A stretch of 64,000 nt of DNA from Mesorhizobium loti CJ3sym (GCF_000472785.1 NZ_AXAL01000003.1:186001-250000), one strand, 5' to 3'; shown: positions 34,738 through 44,547, numbered from the stretch's first letter. A program made the numbers and translations. Notes: generated by a model from the letters alone, not told the origin.

Positions 34738-34755
34738 CGACTTAGGAGCAAAAAC

Positions 34756-34783
34756 AAATGGGCGCGCCTCGGCGCGCCCATTT
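34756..34783 (+). terminator. Strong intrinsic terminator after the APC permease
   Basis: A perfect 28-nt inverted repeat (AAATGGGCGCGCC / GGCGCGCCCATTT) ends in TTTCTTTT. It lies between convergent genes, so it may serve both. Confidence 0.88.
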
Positions 34784-34799
34784 CTTTTCACGGTGAGCC

Positions 34800-36155
34800 T
34801 CAGCCGGCCTTGCGGATCGTCTCTTTCGCATTGTCGAAGAACCGGTTGGGCGGCCGCTTCAGGCCGAGATTCTCGCGCAAGGTCGTTCCCTCATACTCAC
34901 GCCGGAAAAGCCCTCGCCGCTGCAGTTCGGGCACGACCTTCTCGGCGAAGTCATCCAGCCCTGCGGGCAGATAAGGGAACATGATGTTGAAGCCGTCGGA
35001 TCCCTCAGTGACCAGCCATTCCTCCATCTCGTCGGCAATGGTTTGCGGCGTGCCGACGAAGGCGAGACCGGAATAGCCGCCCAGCCTCTGGGCAAGCTGG
35101 CGCACGGTCAGGTTTTCATCCCGGGCCAGCTCGATGACGCGCTCGCGGCTGCTCTTCGAGGCATTGGTCTCCGGTATGTCCGGCAAGGCCGCGTCGGGAT
35201 CAAAGGCCGACGAGTCATGTCCAAGAGCGATCGATAGCGAGGCAATGCCGCTCTCGTAATAGACCAGGCTGTCGAGCTTCGCCCGCTTGGCCCGCGCTTC
35301 CTCGACACTGTCGCCAACGATGACGAAGGCACCAGGCAGGATCTTGATGTCGTCGCGCGAGCGGCCGAGTTTTTGTGCCCTGCTTTTGACGTCGGCAAAG
35401 AAGCGCTGACCCGAGGCAAGATCACCATGGGCGGCGAAAATAACCTCCGCTGTCTCGGCCGCCAGTTGCCGTCCTGCCTCCGATGCGCCGGCCTGGACAA
35501 TGACCGGCCAGCCTTGCACGGGGCGCGCTATGTTGAGCGGCCCACGCACCGAGAGATGCTCGCCCTTGTGGTCCAGCACATGCAATTTGGCGGGATCGAA
35601 ATAGAGCCCGCTTTCGGCATCGCGGATGAAGGCATCGTCGGCAAAACTGTCCCACAGGCCGGTCACGACATCGTAGAATTCCCGCGCCCGGTGATAGCGC
35701 TCATCATGTTCGACATGCTCGTCCAGCCCGAAGTTCAGCGCCGCATCCGGATTGGACGTGGTGACGATGTTCCAGCCGGCGCGGCCGCCGCTGATATGGT
35801 CGAGCGACGCGAAGCGGCGGGCGATGTGATAGGGCGCATCGAAGGTGGTCGAGGCGGTGGCGACCAGCCCGATGTGATCGGTGACGGCGGCCAGCGCGGA
35901 CAGCAGCGTGAATGGTTCGAACGAGGTCACCGTGTGGCTGCGCCGCAGCGCCTCGATCGGCATGTTGAGCACGGCCAGATGATCGGCCATGAAGAAGGCG
36001 TCGAACTTCGCCGCCTCCAACGTCTGTGCGAAACGCTTCAGATGCGCGAAGTTGAAGTTGGCGTCGGGATAGGCGCCCGGATAGCGCCACGCGCCGGTGT
36101 GGAGACTGACCGGGCGCATGAAGGCGCCAAGCCGCAATTGCCGTTTTTCTATCAT
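34800..36155 (-). CDS. LLM-class flavin-dependent monooxygenase (NtaA/SnaA/DszA type)
   Basis: 451 residues from the ATG at 36155; a GTG at 36164 is possible. A luciferase-like TIM barrel with the group features GAWRYPGAYPDANFNFAHLKRFAQTLEAAKFDAFFMADHLAV, STTFDAPYHIARRFASLDHISGGRAGWNIVTTSNPDAALNFGLDEH and GWPVIVQAGASEAGRQLAAETAEVIF. These enzymes are two-component FMNH2-dependent monooxygenases for aminopolycarboxylates, sulfur heterocycles, pristinamycin-type compounds or similar. No flavin reductase gene is adjacent. The substrate is unknown. Confidence 0.86.
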   Translation of the reverse strand: MIEKRQLRLGAFMRPVSLHTGAWRYPGAYPDANFNFAHLKRFAQTLEAAKFDAFFMADHLAVLNMPIEALRRSHTVTSFEPFTLLSALAAVTDHIGLVATASTTFDAPYHIARRFASLDHISGGRAGWNIVTTSNPDAALNFGLDEHVEHDERYHRAREFYDVVTGLWDSFADDAFIRDAESGLYFDPAKLHVLDHKGEHLSVRGPLNIARPVQGWPVIVQAGASEAGRQLAAETAEVIFAAHGDLASGQRFFADVKSRAQKLGRSRDDIKILPGAFVIVGDSVEEARAKRAKLDSLVYYESGIASLSIALGHDSSAFDPDAALPDIPETNASKSSRERVIELARDENLTVRQLAQRLGGYSGLAFVGTPQTIADEMEEWLVTEGSDGFNIMFPYLPAGLDDFAEKVVPELQRRGLFRREYEGTTLRENLGLKRPPNRFFDNAKETIRKAG

Positions 36156-36300
36156 GGAAGACACCCTGATGTGAACGAGCGTTGCCGCTCCATATAGCGC
36201 AGGATGGGACCGCTTTGCGGTCCTGGGAAGGAATTCTGTTTTGCAAAACCGGCGCCGGGGAGCATTTTCATCGGTGTGAAGGCTGGTCCGTCACGCCGCA

Positions 36301-36327
36301 TCATCCGCCATCACCGACGGCGGATGA
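36301..36327 (-). terminator. Hairpin downstream of the RND pump gene
   Basis: TCATCCGCC / GGCGGATGA arms with a 9-nt loop, 16 bp after the stop of the pump gene. No T-tract is seen. Confidence 0.4.
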
Positions 36328-36342
36328 CCCCGCGAAGCCGCA

Positions 36343-39300
36343 CTATTCGGCGGCCAGTGCCAGTTGTGGCCTTTCCGGCTGCTCCGTCGCGGATGTTTCG
36401 GAAGCATCGGCGTCACGCTTCTTGGGCTCGCGGCCAAAGAACAGGGCATAGCCTGCCGGCAGCACCAGGATGGTCAGCACGGTGGCGACCATGATGCCGC
36501 CCATCATGGCATAGGCGAGCGGCCCCCAGAACACGGCGCGCGAGATCGGGATCAGCGCCAGCACCGCCGTCATCGCCGTCAGCACGATCGGCCGGAAACG
36601 GCGTACAGCCGAGCCGATGATGGCCTCCGAGCGTTCCATGCCTCTGGCGATGTCCTGGTCGATCTGGTCGACCAGGATGATCGAGTTGCGCATGATGATG
36701 CCGAGCAACGCGATGACGCCGAGGATGGCGACAAAGCCGAACGGGGCGCCGCTGATCAGCAGAGCCGCGGCGGCACCGATGATGCCGAGCGGACCGGTCG
36801 CCAGCACCAGCATCGCCTTGCCGAAGTTCTGCAGCTGGATCATCAAGAGCACAACGATGATGGCCAGCATGATCGGCGCCTTGGCGGCGATCGACGCCTG
36901 GCTTTCGGCCGAATCCTCGGCACCGCCCTGGATCTCGATCTTGTAGCCGGGCGCCAGGCCATCACGCAGGCCCTGCATGTCCTTGTACATCTTGGTGACG
37001 ACGTCGTTGGACTGCACGCCGTCGGGCAGCGTTGCCCGCACACTGATGGTCGGCAAGCGGTTGCGGCGCCACTCGATGCCTTGCTCCAGCACCGGGACCA
37101 CCTTGGCCACCTGCGATAACGGCACGAAGCCGCCGAAATCGGTCGGGATATAGACCGAGTCGACGGAGGACAGCAGGCTGCGGCTCGCATCCGGCTCGCG
37201 GGCAACGATGGACACCGTCTCCTCGCCGTCGCGGAAGTCGTCGAGCGGCGCGCCGGACATGGTTGCCTGCAGCATCTGGCGGATGCGCTGCGAGGTGACG
37301 CCAAGCGCACGGGCGCGATCCTGGTCGATGACCAGCTTCATCGCCGGCACGGGCTCGAGCCAATCGTCATGGACGGCGCCCAGCAGTGGATCCTCGCGGA
37401 ACTTCGCCTTCACTTGGTCGGCAATGCGGCGCACTTCCTGGCGATCCGGACCCATGACTCGCATCTGCACCGGCCAGCCAGTCGGCGGTCCGAGGAACAG
37501 GCGGTCGACCTTGCCGCGGATCGACGGGAAATCCTCGGCCAGAACCGTGCGCAGCTTGACGATCAGCCGCTCGCGCGCCGGCTCGTCATTGGCCATCACC
37601 AGCATCTGGGCGAAGTTCGGGTTGGCGAGCTGCTGGTCGAGCGGCAGGAAGAAGCGCGGCGCGCCCTCGCCGATATAGGTGGCGATGAAGCGCTTGTCCT
37701 TGTCGTCCATCATCTTGGCTTCGAGCGCCTTGGCCTGCACCTCGACCTCCTTGATGCTGGTGCCTTCCGGCAGCCAGAGGTCAACGAGGATTTCCGGCCG
37801 CGACGATTGCGGGAAGAAGTTCTGCGGGATGAACTGGAATGCCCACAGGCTGGTGCCGAAGGTCACCAGCGTCATCACCAGCACGATGATGCGATGGCGC
37901 ACGGCCCAGCCGACCGTGGCCCGCAGCCGGCGGTAGAAGCGCGTGTCGAAGGCATCGTGATGGGTGCCGGCATGCTTGCGCTGCTTGAGGATCATGTAGC
38001 CCAGCCATGGCGTGAAATAGACCGCGACGAACCACGACACGATTAGCGCGATGCCGACGACATAGAACAGCGTGCGCACATATTCGCCCGCAGTCGAGGC
38101 GGCGAAACCGACCGGGATAAAGCCGGCGGTGGTGATCAGCGTGCCGGTCAGCATTGGGAAAGCGGTCGAGGAATAGGCGAAGCTCGCGGCCTCGATCTTG
38201 ACCAGCCCCTCCTCCAGCTTGCGCTCCATCATTTCGACGACAATCATGGCGTCGTCGACGAGCAGGCCAAGCGCGATGATCAGGGCGCCAAGCGAGATGC
38301 GCTGCAGGTCGATGCCAAGCTCGTACATGATGGCAAAGGTGGCGGCCAGAACCAGCGGAATGGCGATGGCGATAACCAGCCCGGAGCGCCAGCCGATCGA
38401 CAGGAACGAGACGACAAGCACGATCAGCAGCGCTTCGCCCAGCGCATGCATGAATTCGGCCACCGCATCCGTGACGACGCCCGGTTGATCGGAAATCTGA
38501 TCGACCGACACGCCATAGGGCAGCGCCTCCTCGAAGCGCTTGTAGGTCGCCTCGACATCCTTGCCGACATCGGTGACCTTGAAACCCTTGGCCATGACGA
38601 CGCCAAGCTGCACGCTTTCATGTCCGTTGAAGCGGTACTTGCGCTGGAAGGGATCTTCGAGCCCCGAGGTCACGGTGGCGATGTCGCCGAGCCGGGTGAC
38701 CTGGCCGCCGGCGCGCAGGCGCAGTTCCCTGATATCGGCGGCCTTGGTGACGTCGCCTTCGACAGAGATGCGCACCGAATTGACGCCGGTGTCGACGGCA
38801 CCGGCCGGGTCGACATTGTTCTGGCCCTTGATCGCGTTCTGCAGGTCGGTCAGCGTCAGGCCGCGTTCGGCAAGCGCCTTGGACGAGACGTCGATGTATA
38901 GCTTTTCCGGCTGATCGCCGATGATGACCGCCTTCTCGACGCCTGGCGTCGTCAACAGCATGTCGCGCGCCTGGATGGCGAACTTCTTCAGCTCGGGATA
39001 GGAAAACCCGTCGCCGCTGATCGAATGCAGCGTGATGAAGGTGTCGCCGAACTCGTCGTTGAAGTATGGGCCAAGCAGGCCCTGCGGCAGGTCGCCGGAT
39101 ATGTCGCTGACCTTCTTGCGCACCTGATAGAAGGCGTCGTTCACCTCGGCGGCATTGGTGTCGCCCTTGATCTGCACGGTGATGATGGCGCTGCCGGCCC
39201 GGGTGAAGGAGCGCACGAAATCGAGATGCGGCGTCTCCTGCAGCTTGCGCTCGATCTTATTGACGACCTGGTCTTCCATCTCCTGGATCGAGGAGCCCGG

Positions 39301-39483
39301 CCAGATCGCCTGCACGACCATGACCCGGAAGGTGAAGTCGGGGTCTTCCTTCTGGCCCATGCGCATCAGGCCGAGCGCACCGGCGATGATGATCAGCCCG
39401 AACAGGAAACGCGCGATGGAGGGATGGCCGATGGCCCAACGCGACAGGTTGAAGGGCCGCTTTTCTTCAGTGGAGGTCGTCAT
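36343..39483 (-). CDS. RND efflux transporter permease (AcrB/MdtC class)
   Basis: 1046 residues, normal for the hydrophobe/amphiphile efflux family. Twelve membrane spans are expected with two large periplasmic loops. The proton-relay pair Asp-Asp lies in IIALGLLVDDAMIVVEMMERKLEEG near residue 405. The C-terminal repeat has the corresponding MRNSIILVDQIDQDIARGMERSEAI. It exports drugs or toxic compounds in a complex with the adaptor encoded upstream and an outer-membrane channel encoded elsewhere. It is in an operon with the adaptor, though separated by a 243-bp gap containing a long inverted repeat. Confidence 0.92.
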   Translation of the reverse strand: MTTSTEEKRPFNLSRWAIGHPSIARFLFGLIIIAGALGLMRMGQKEDPDFTFRVMVVQAIWPGSSIQEMEDQVVNKIERKLQETPHLDFVRSFTRAGSAIITVQIKGDTNAAEVNDAFYQVRKKVSDISGDLPQGLLGPYFNDEFGDTFITLHSISGDGFSYPELKKFAIQARDMLLTTPGVEKAVIIGDQPEKLYIDVSSKALAERGLTLTDLQNAIKGQNNVDPAGAVDTGVNSVRISVEGDVTKAADIRELRLRAGGQVTRLGDIATVTSGLEDPFQRKYRFNGHESVQLGVVMAKGFKVTDVGKDVEATYKRFEEALPYGVSVDQISDQPGVVTDAVAEFMHALGEALLIVLVVSFLSIGWRSGLVIAIAIPLVLAATFAIMYELGIDLQRISLGALIIALGLLVDDAMIVVEMMERKLEEGLVKIEAASFAYSSTAFPMLTGTLITTAGFIPVGFAASTAGEYVRTLFYVVGIALIVSWFVAVYFTPWLGYMILKQRKHAGTHHDAFDTRFYRRLRATVGWAVRHRIIVLVMTLVTFGTSLWAFQFIPQNFFPQSSRPEILVDLWLPEGTSIKEVEVQAKALEAKMMDDKDKRFIATYIGEGAPRFFLPLDQQLANPNFAQMLVMANDEPARERLIVKLRTVLAEDFPSIRGKVDRLFLGPPTGWPVQMRVMGPDRQEVRRIADQVKAKFREDPLLGAVHDDWLEPVPAMKLVIDQDRARALGVTSQRIRQMLQATMSGAPLDDFRDGEETVSIVAREPDASRSLLSSVDSVYIPTDFGGFVPLSQVAKVVPVLEQGIEWRRNRLPTISVRATLPDGVQSNDVVTKMYKDMQGLRDGLAPGYKIEIQGGAEDSAESQASIAAKAPIMLAIIVVLLMIQLQNFGKAMLVLATGPLGIIGAAAALLISGAPFGFVAILGVIALLGIIMRNSIILVDQIDQDIARGMERSEAIIGSAVRRFRPIVLTAMTAVLALIPISRAVFWGPLAYAMMGGIMVATVLTILVLPAGYALFFGREPKKRDADASETSATEQPERPQLALAAE

Positions 39484-39572
39484 CGGTGCTGGTCCACTTT
39501 GCTTGGTTGCCGGCGCCCGGTGCTTCGAAGAAGCGCGGCGCGCGAAACGAAATCATTTGCGTTCGAACTGGC

Positions 39573-39687
39573 TTCCGGGCGGCGTGACTCTTCGAGCAGA
39601 GAGACACTCATCGCGGTCGGACGCGCGGATCGATGCGGGGGGACATCGGCCTTGACGTCTCGACCTTCGGGCGCACGCCGCCCGGAA
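39573..39687. repeat. Long-range inverted repeat between the adaptor and pump genes
   Basis: TTCCGGGCGGCGTG (39573-39586) and CACGCCGCCCGGAA (39674-39687) are exact 14-bp complements enclosing 87 nt. The gap holds no gene I can support. It may be an RNA structure that tunes pump expression. Confidence 0.6.
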
Positions 39688-39726
39688 ACCTGCGGCCGCG
39701 GGAACGCGCGGCCGACCTGTCTGTCG

Positions 39727-40869
39727 TCAGCGCAACCGGCTGGCGTCTTCGCCCTCGGCGGAAGCGGACTGTTGCGCCACGCCGCCGGCGAGCTTCACCT
39801 TCAGATTCTCGGTCATGAACTGCGTGCCGGCGGCGACGACGATATCGCCTGGCTTCAACCCTTCGGCGACGCGCACGCCATCGGCGGCGAACTCGGCGAC
39901 CTTGACCGGGCGGGCATGAACGGTGTCGGCGCCACGATCGACGGTCCAGACGATCGACTGGCTGTCCTGCTTCGCCAATGCGCTCAGCGGGATCGATACG
40001 AGTTGCTTTTCGTTGGCGGCCGAGGCCTCGATATTGGCGGTCATGCCGAGCAGCACGCGCGAATCGTTGGGCAGGCTGACACGGACGGCGAAGGTGCGCG
40101 ACTGCGTATCGGCGCTGCCGGCAACCTCGCGGACCTTGCCGTCGAGCGCCAGCGTGTTGTCGGACCAGAAACCGGCCTTGACTGATTTGCCCGGCTTGAA
40201 CTCGGCGATTTCCATTTCAGGCACCGCGATCAGCACTTCCTTTTCGCCGTCGACCGCGACAGTGACCACCGGCGTGCCGGAGCCAACCACCTGGCCGACA
40301 TCGGCGTTGACAGCCGTGACGATGCCGTCCCTGTCGGCCTTGAGGTCGGTATAGCCGACCTGGTTCTTGGCCTGGTCGAGCGACGAACGGGCGGAGTCTC
40401 GGGTGGCGACCGCCTGGTCATAGGTCAGCGTCGCCTGTTCGAGCTGCGATTTCGGCGAAAAATTCTTGGCGAAAAGCTGTTCGGCGCGCTTGCGGGCAAG
40501 CTCTGTCGTCTCGACCTGACGCTCGGCAGCATCGAGCGTGGCCTGGGCACTCTTGACCGAGAGGTCATAGTCTGTGGGATCGATGCGGGCGAGCACATCG
40601 CCCGGCACGACATGCTGACCGATGTCGACGAGGCGTTCTGTGATCTTGCCATTGACCCGGAAAGCCAGGGCGCTTTCGGTGCGGGCGCGCACCGAACCGG
40701 AATAGGAGAGTGTGCGGGTGTCATGCGCCTGGGCGATCTCGACGACCTTGACCGGGCGGATGATATCCTTGACTTCGGCTTTCTCCTGGCTGCAGCCGGC
40801 AAGAGCGAGCGCCGCGACGATCAAGCCCGCGACCGGCAACCGGCGGATGATGGAATGGGACAAAGACAT
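39727..40869 (-). CDS. RND efflux periplasmic adaptor (membrane fusion protein)
   Basis: 380 residues with a lipoprotein signal (RRLPVAGLIVAALALAGCS; lipobox Cys near 26). The usual hairpin/lipoyl/barrel layout is present: RVNGKITERLVDIGQHVVPGDVLARIDPTDYDLSVKSAQATLDAAERQ, a coiled-coil arm near 85-145, then DGIVTAVNADVGQVVGSGTPVVTVA. It links the inner-membrane pump to an outer-membrane channel. A TetR regulator lies 48 bp upstream on the same strand. Confidence 0.92.
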   Translation of the reverse strand: MSLSHSIIRRLPVAGLIVAALALAGCSQEKAEVKDIIRPVKVVEIAQAHDTRTLSYSGSVRARTESALAFRVNGKITERLVDIGQHVVPGDVLARIDPTDYDLSVKSAQATLDAAERQVETTELARKRAEQLFAKNFSPKSQLEQATLTYDQAVATRDSARSSLDQAKNQVGYTDLKADRDGIVTAVNADVGQVVGSGTPVVTVAVDGEKEVLIAVPEMEIAEFKPGKSVKAGFWSDNTLALDGKVREVAGSADTQSRTFAVRVSLPNDSRVLLGMTANIEASAANEKQLVSIPLSALAKQDSQSIVWTVDRGADTVHARPVKVAEFAADGVRVAEGLKPGDIVVAAGTQFMTENLKVKLAGGVAQQSASAEGEDASRLR

Positions 40870-40917
40870 CGTGATACTCCTGACTGGAGGCGGACCGTCG
40901 ACACCGGCGACCGGCGG

Positions 40918-41523
40918 CTATTTCAAGGCTCTGATGGCGTAGTCGATAAGTTCGTCGGGCATTGCCCGGTTGGTCTTGGCAAGGCACTGTGCGACCATCT
41001 GCGGGTGACAGAGGATGACGGTGGCGGCGCCGAAGCAGCGCGAGGCAGCTTCGGGATCCTGCTGCCTGAACTCGCCGGTCTCGACACCCTCGCGGATCAC
41101 CTCGGCGAACAGGTCGTGGATGCTGTTGACGTGCGCGTCGATGACCGCCCAGTCGCGCTCAAGCGCGACGATGACCATCTCATGGACCTTCTGCTCGTCG
41201 AGCATGGTCTCGAGCGTCATCTTGTACTGGGCGTGAATGTAGCGCCGCAGCCGCTCCTCCGCGCTGATCGGCAGATGCATGATTTCGTAAGCCATCTTGT
41301 AGCTGGCGCCGAGCATGCGGCCGCAAACGGCCTGGTGGATTTCGACCTTAGAAGCGAAGAAACGGTAGATGTTGGCCGGCGACATGCCGAGTTCGCGGGC
41401 AATGTCGGCGACATTGGTCTTGCCGTAGCCATAGTGCCGGAACAGGCGCTCGGCGCAGTCGAGAATGCGTGTCACATTCTCTTGCCTGGCGGCATCGGCC
41501 ACGATGTTGGCGGCTTCGGACAT
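40918..41523 (-). CDS. TetR-family repressor of the RND operon
   Basis: 201 residues from the ATG at 41523 (GAAGG five bases upstream). A longer reading from 41565 would start inside the operator palindrome and is disfavoured. HTH region: RILDCAERLFRHYGYGKTNVADIARELGMSPANIYRFFASKVEIHQAV. The C-terminal ligand domain is of the AcrR-like type. It shares strand and probably transcript with the adaptor and pump genes, so it is likely an autoregulated local repressor induced by a pump substrate. Confidence 0.88.
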   Translation of the reverse strand: MSEAANIVADAARQENVTRILDCAERLFRHYGYGKTNVADIARELGMSPANIYRFFASKVEIHQAVCGRMLGASYKMAYEIMHLPISAEERLRRYIHAQYKMTLETMLDEQKVHEMVIVALERDWAVIDAHVNSIHDLFAEVIREGVETGEFRQQDPEAASRCFGAATVILCHPQMVAQCLAKTNRAMPDELIDYAIRALK

Positions 41524-41542
41524 GGTGCCTTCGTTTGACAAG

Positions 41543-41564
41543 TGACGAATTTCAATTTTCGTCA
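41543..41564. promoter_or_regulatory. Probable TetR operator
   Basis: TGACGAA (41543-41549), eight-base spacer, TTCGTCA (41558-41564): an exact inverted repeat 20 bp upstream of the TetR start. Confidence 0.6.
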
Positions 41565-41745
41565 TTCGTAAATTGAGGAGAGCTGGATGTCAACGCGAAA
41601 TCGACGTACGCGTATAATTGGTGACAGATGGTGACATGGACTGCGGAGGCGGTGACGCCGGAGGTTTGGCGAATGAAGCTTATCGCTTGGTCATCAAATC
41701 TGAGGAATCATGGCGTCTCTGAGCTTAGCGTTTAGGGTGACGACG

Positions 41746-43386
41746 TTAGGTACCCTTGGCCATTTCCCGTAGCCGGAATTTCTGGATCTTGCCCGTCGAC
41801 GTCTTCGGTATTTCCGCGAAAATCACGGCTTTCGGCACTTTGAAGCGGGCAAGCAACGCACGGCAGTGCTCGATGATCTCGGCCTCGGTCGCCACCTTGC
41901 CGGGCTTCAACTCGACATAGGCAACCGGCACCTCGCCCCATTTGTCGTCCGCGCGGGCAACCACACCGCATGACGCCACAGCCGGGTGTTTGTAGAGCGC
42001 ATCCTCGACCTCGATCGATGAAATGTTCTCGCCGCCGGAGATGATGATGTCCTTGGAGCGGTCCTTGAGCTGGATGTAGCCGTCAGGATGCATGACGCCT
42101 AGATCGCCGGAATGGAACCAGCCACTGGCGAAGGCTTCGTCGCTTGCCTTGCGATTCTTGAGATAGCCCTTCATGACGATGTTGCCGCGGAACATGACCT
42201 CGCCGATGGTCTCTCCGTCGGCCGGCGTTTCGATCATTGTCTCGGGGTCCATGATGGTGAGCCCTTCGAGCGCTGCGTAGCGCACGCCTTGTCTTGCCTT
42301 CTTGGCGCTGCGCTCGCCTTTTGCGAGGCCGTCCCATTCGCCGTGCCATTCGTTGACCACAGCCGGACCATAGGTCTCGGTCAGGCCATAGAGATGGGTG
42401 ACGGCGAAGCCGGCATCGGCCATGCCCGACAGCACGGCTTCCGGCGGCGGTGCTGCCGCGGTGTTGAAGGTCACCGTCTGCGCGAACGTTCGCTTGTCCT
42501 CGTCCTTCGCGTTGATCAGCACCGACATCACGACCGGCGCACCGCAGAGGTGGGTGACGACATGGTCGGCGATAGCATCGTAGATCGGCTTCGGCCGCAC
42601 CCAGCGCAGGCAGACATGCGTGCCGGCCTGGACGGCGAGCGTCCAGGGGAAGCACCAGCCATTGCAGTGGAACATCGGCAGCGTCCAGAGATAGACGGCG
42701 TGTTTGGCCATGCCGGCATGGATGGTGTTGGTGTAGGCCATCAGGGCGGCACCGCGATGGTGGTAGACGACGCCCTTCGGATTGCCTGTCGTGCCGGAGG
42801 TGTAGTTGAGTGAGATCGCGTCCCACTCGTCGTCCGGCATCGACCATGCGAAATCCTCATCGCCGCTGGCAAGAAACGCCTCGTAGTCCAATGCGCCGAT
42901 GCGCTCGCCCTTCGGATAGGGCGCGTCGGCCGCATAGTCGGGATCGTCGTAGTCGATGACCAGCGGCTTGACCTTGGCCAGTTCCAAGGCCTGCCTGACG
43001 ACATCAGAGAATTCGCGGTCGACGATCAGCACCTTGGTCTCGGCATGGTCGAGCTGGAACGCGATGACCGCGGCGTCGAGGCGGGTGTTGAGCGAGTGCA
43101 GCACGGCTTTGGTCATCGGCACGCCGAAATGCGCTTCCAGCATTGGCGGGGTGTTGGACAGCATGACGGTGACTGTGTCGCCCTTGGCGATGCCGCGCTT
43201 TTGTAGTGCCGAGGCAACCTTCAACGAGCGGCGCCAGAAATCGCGATAGGAGATGCGCTGGTGGCCGTGGATGATGGCGATATGGTTGGGATAGGTCCTT
43301 GCCGCGCGCTCCAGATAGGTGAGCGGCGTCAGCGGCTGGTGGTTGGCCGCGTTCCTGTCGAGATCCTGTTCGTATGGATTGCCCAT
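41746..43386 (-). CDS. Acyl-CoA synthetase (AMP-forming)
   Basis: 546 residues of the adenylate-forming superfamily. The P-loop YTSGTTGNPKGVVYHH lies near residues 190-205. The adenine motif HLYGLTETYGP is near 320. The GWFHSGDLGVMHPDGYIQLKDRSKDIIISGGENISSIEVED block is near 410-450, and the terminal catalytic Lys is in PKTSTGKIQKFRLRE near 531. It activates a carboxylic acid as acyl-AMP and transfers it to CoA. The sequence class covers medium-chain, long-chain and methylmercaptopropionate ligases, so the substrate is not fixed. It appears monocistronic. Confidence 0.88.
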   Translation of the reverse strand: MGNPYEQDLDRNAANHQPLTPLTYLERAARTYPNHIAIIHGHQRISYRDFWRRSLKVASALQKRGIAKGDTVTVMLSNTPPMLEAHFGVPMTKAVLHSLNTRLDAAVIAFQLDHAETKVLIVDREFSDVVRQALELAKVKPLVIDYDDPDYAADAPYPKGERIGALDYEAFLASGDEDFAWSMPDDEWDAISLNYTSGTTGNPKGVVYHHRGAALMAYTNTIHAGMAKHAVYLWTLPMFHCNGWCFPWTLAVQAGTHVCLRWVRPKPIYDAIADHVVTHLCGAPVVMSVLINAKDEDKRTFAQTVTFNTAAAPPPEAVLSGMADAGFAVTHLYGLTETYGPAVVNEWHGEWDGLAKGERSAKKARQGVRYAALEGLTIMDPETMIETPADGETIGEVMFRGNIVMKGYLKNRKASDEAFASGWFHSGDLGVMHPDGYIQLKDRSKDIIISGGENISSIEVEDALYKHPAVASCGVVARADDKWGEVPVAYVELKPGKVATEAEIIEHCRALLARFKVPKAVIFAEIPKTSTGKIQKFRLREMAKGT

Positions 43387-43581
43387 CCCGCTTCCCCTTG
43401 CTTCCTGGTCGGAGACTTCTAATCACAGGCTCCTGGCCACGTCACCATTCTTCTATGGGAAGCCTGTCGACACCACAGCCGGCTTCACGTTGATCCCGGT
43501 CAACAAGTGAGATGTTTTGCTCTCTCCCGCTCAATTTGACTTTTGTCGAGAGCCGTGACTAATGTCAGCCGAGGAGACGGC

Positions 43582-44547
43582 ATGGCGATCCGACCGGCAG
43601 AACAAATCATCCACAAGGCCGCGTGGCTCTACTATGCGCACGGCCTGCGGCAGGATCAGGTGGCGAGCCAGCTTAACATTTCCCGTGCCTCGGTGGCCAT
43701 GTATCTGCGCAAGGCGCGCGAGACCGGCATCGTCAATATCTCGACCTCGACCCAGCTTTTCACCGACGATGTCATGGCGCGCAAGCTCGAGGATGCACTG
43801 GGCATCGACGCGGTCTGGATCGCGCCGGAAAACAGCCATGTCCCCGACCCGTCGACGGACATCGCCGTGCTGGCGGCGAGCGTCTTCCTCGAACTGGTCA
43901 AGAAGGGCGATCGCATCGGTGTCGCCTGGGGCCGCACCGTCTACACCATCGCCGACATCATGTCCTATGCCGACCTGCAGGATGTCACGGTGGTGCAGCT
44001 CTGCGGCAATCTCGGCGCGCCTTATTCCTACCGGCCCGACCAGTGCACGATGGAAATCGCGCGCCGGCTCAACGCCAAGGGCCTCAACTTCTACGCGCCG
44101 CTGGTGCTGTCTACGGAAGAGCTGGCACGCGCGCTGCGGGCCGAACCGGTGATCCGTGAACAGCTGTCGGGAATCAAGGACTGCGATCTGGCGCTCTATT
44201 CGGTCGGCGCGGTCGACGCCGACAGCCATCTGGTCAAATGCGGCGCGCTGACATCAGGTGAAATGGCGGAGCTGCGCAGTCGAGGTGCCGCAGGCGTCAT
44301 TGCCGGTCAGATCATCGATTCTGAAGGCAAGGTGCTCGACTGCGGCTACAACAGGCGGGTGATCTCCGCCGAACTTGCCTCGCTGCGCGCCATCGCCAGG
44401 CGCCTGATGGTGGTGCAGGAGGACAGCAAGTTCGAACCGCTGCTCGCCGCACTCACTGGGGGACTTTGCACGCATCTGGTGGTCGGCGCGCATATGGCGC
44501 AACGGCTGCTCGATCATGCCGGAGCGGCGCCACAAAAAGCATCCTGA
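43582..44547 (+). CDS. SorC-family sugar-responsive transcriptional regulator
   Basis: 321 residues from the ATG at 43582, with GGAGACGG upstream; an earlier in-frame GTG at 43543 is possible. The N-terminal HTH (AAWLYYAHGLRQDQVASQLNISRASVAMYLRKARETGIV) precedes a sugar-phosphate-binding domain typical of SorC/EryD/DeoR-like proteins (KKGDRIGVAWGRTVYTIADIM ... GAVDADSHLVKCGALTSGEM). It is transcribed toward the aldolase-SDR gene 86 bp downstream and probably senses a phosphorylated sugar from that pathway. Confidence 0.87.
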   Translation: MAIRPAEQIIHKAAWLYYAHGLRQDQVASQLNISRASVAMYLRKARETGIVNISTSTQLFTDDVMARKLEDALGIDAVWIAPENSHVPDPSTDIAVLAASVFLELVKKGDRIGVAWGRTVYTIADIMSYADLQDVTVVQLCGNLGAPYSYRPDQCTMEIARRLNAKGLNFYAPLVLSTEELARALRAEPVIREQLSGIKDCDLALYSVGAVDADSHLVKCGALTSGEMAELRSRGAAGVIAGQIIDSEGKVLDCGYNRRVISAELASLRAIARRLMVVQEDSKFEPLLAALTGGLCTHLVVGAHMAQRLLDHAGAAPQKAS

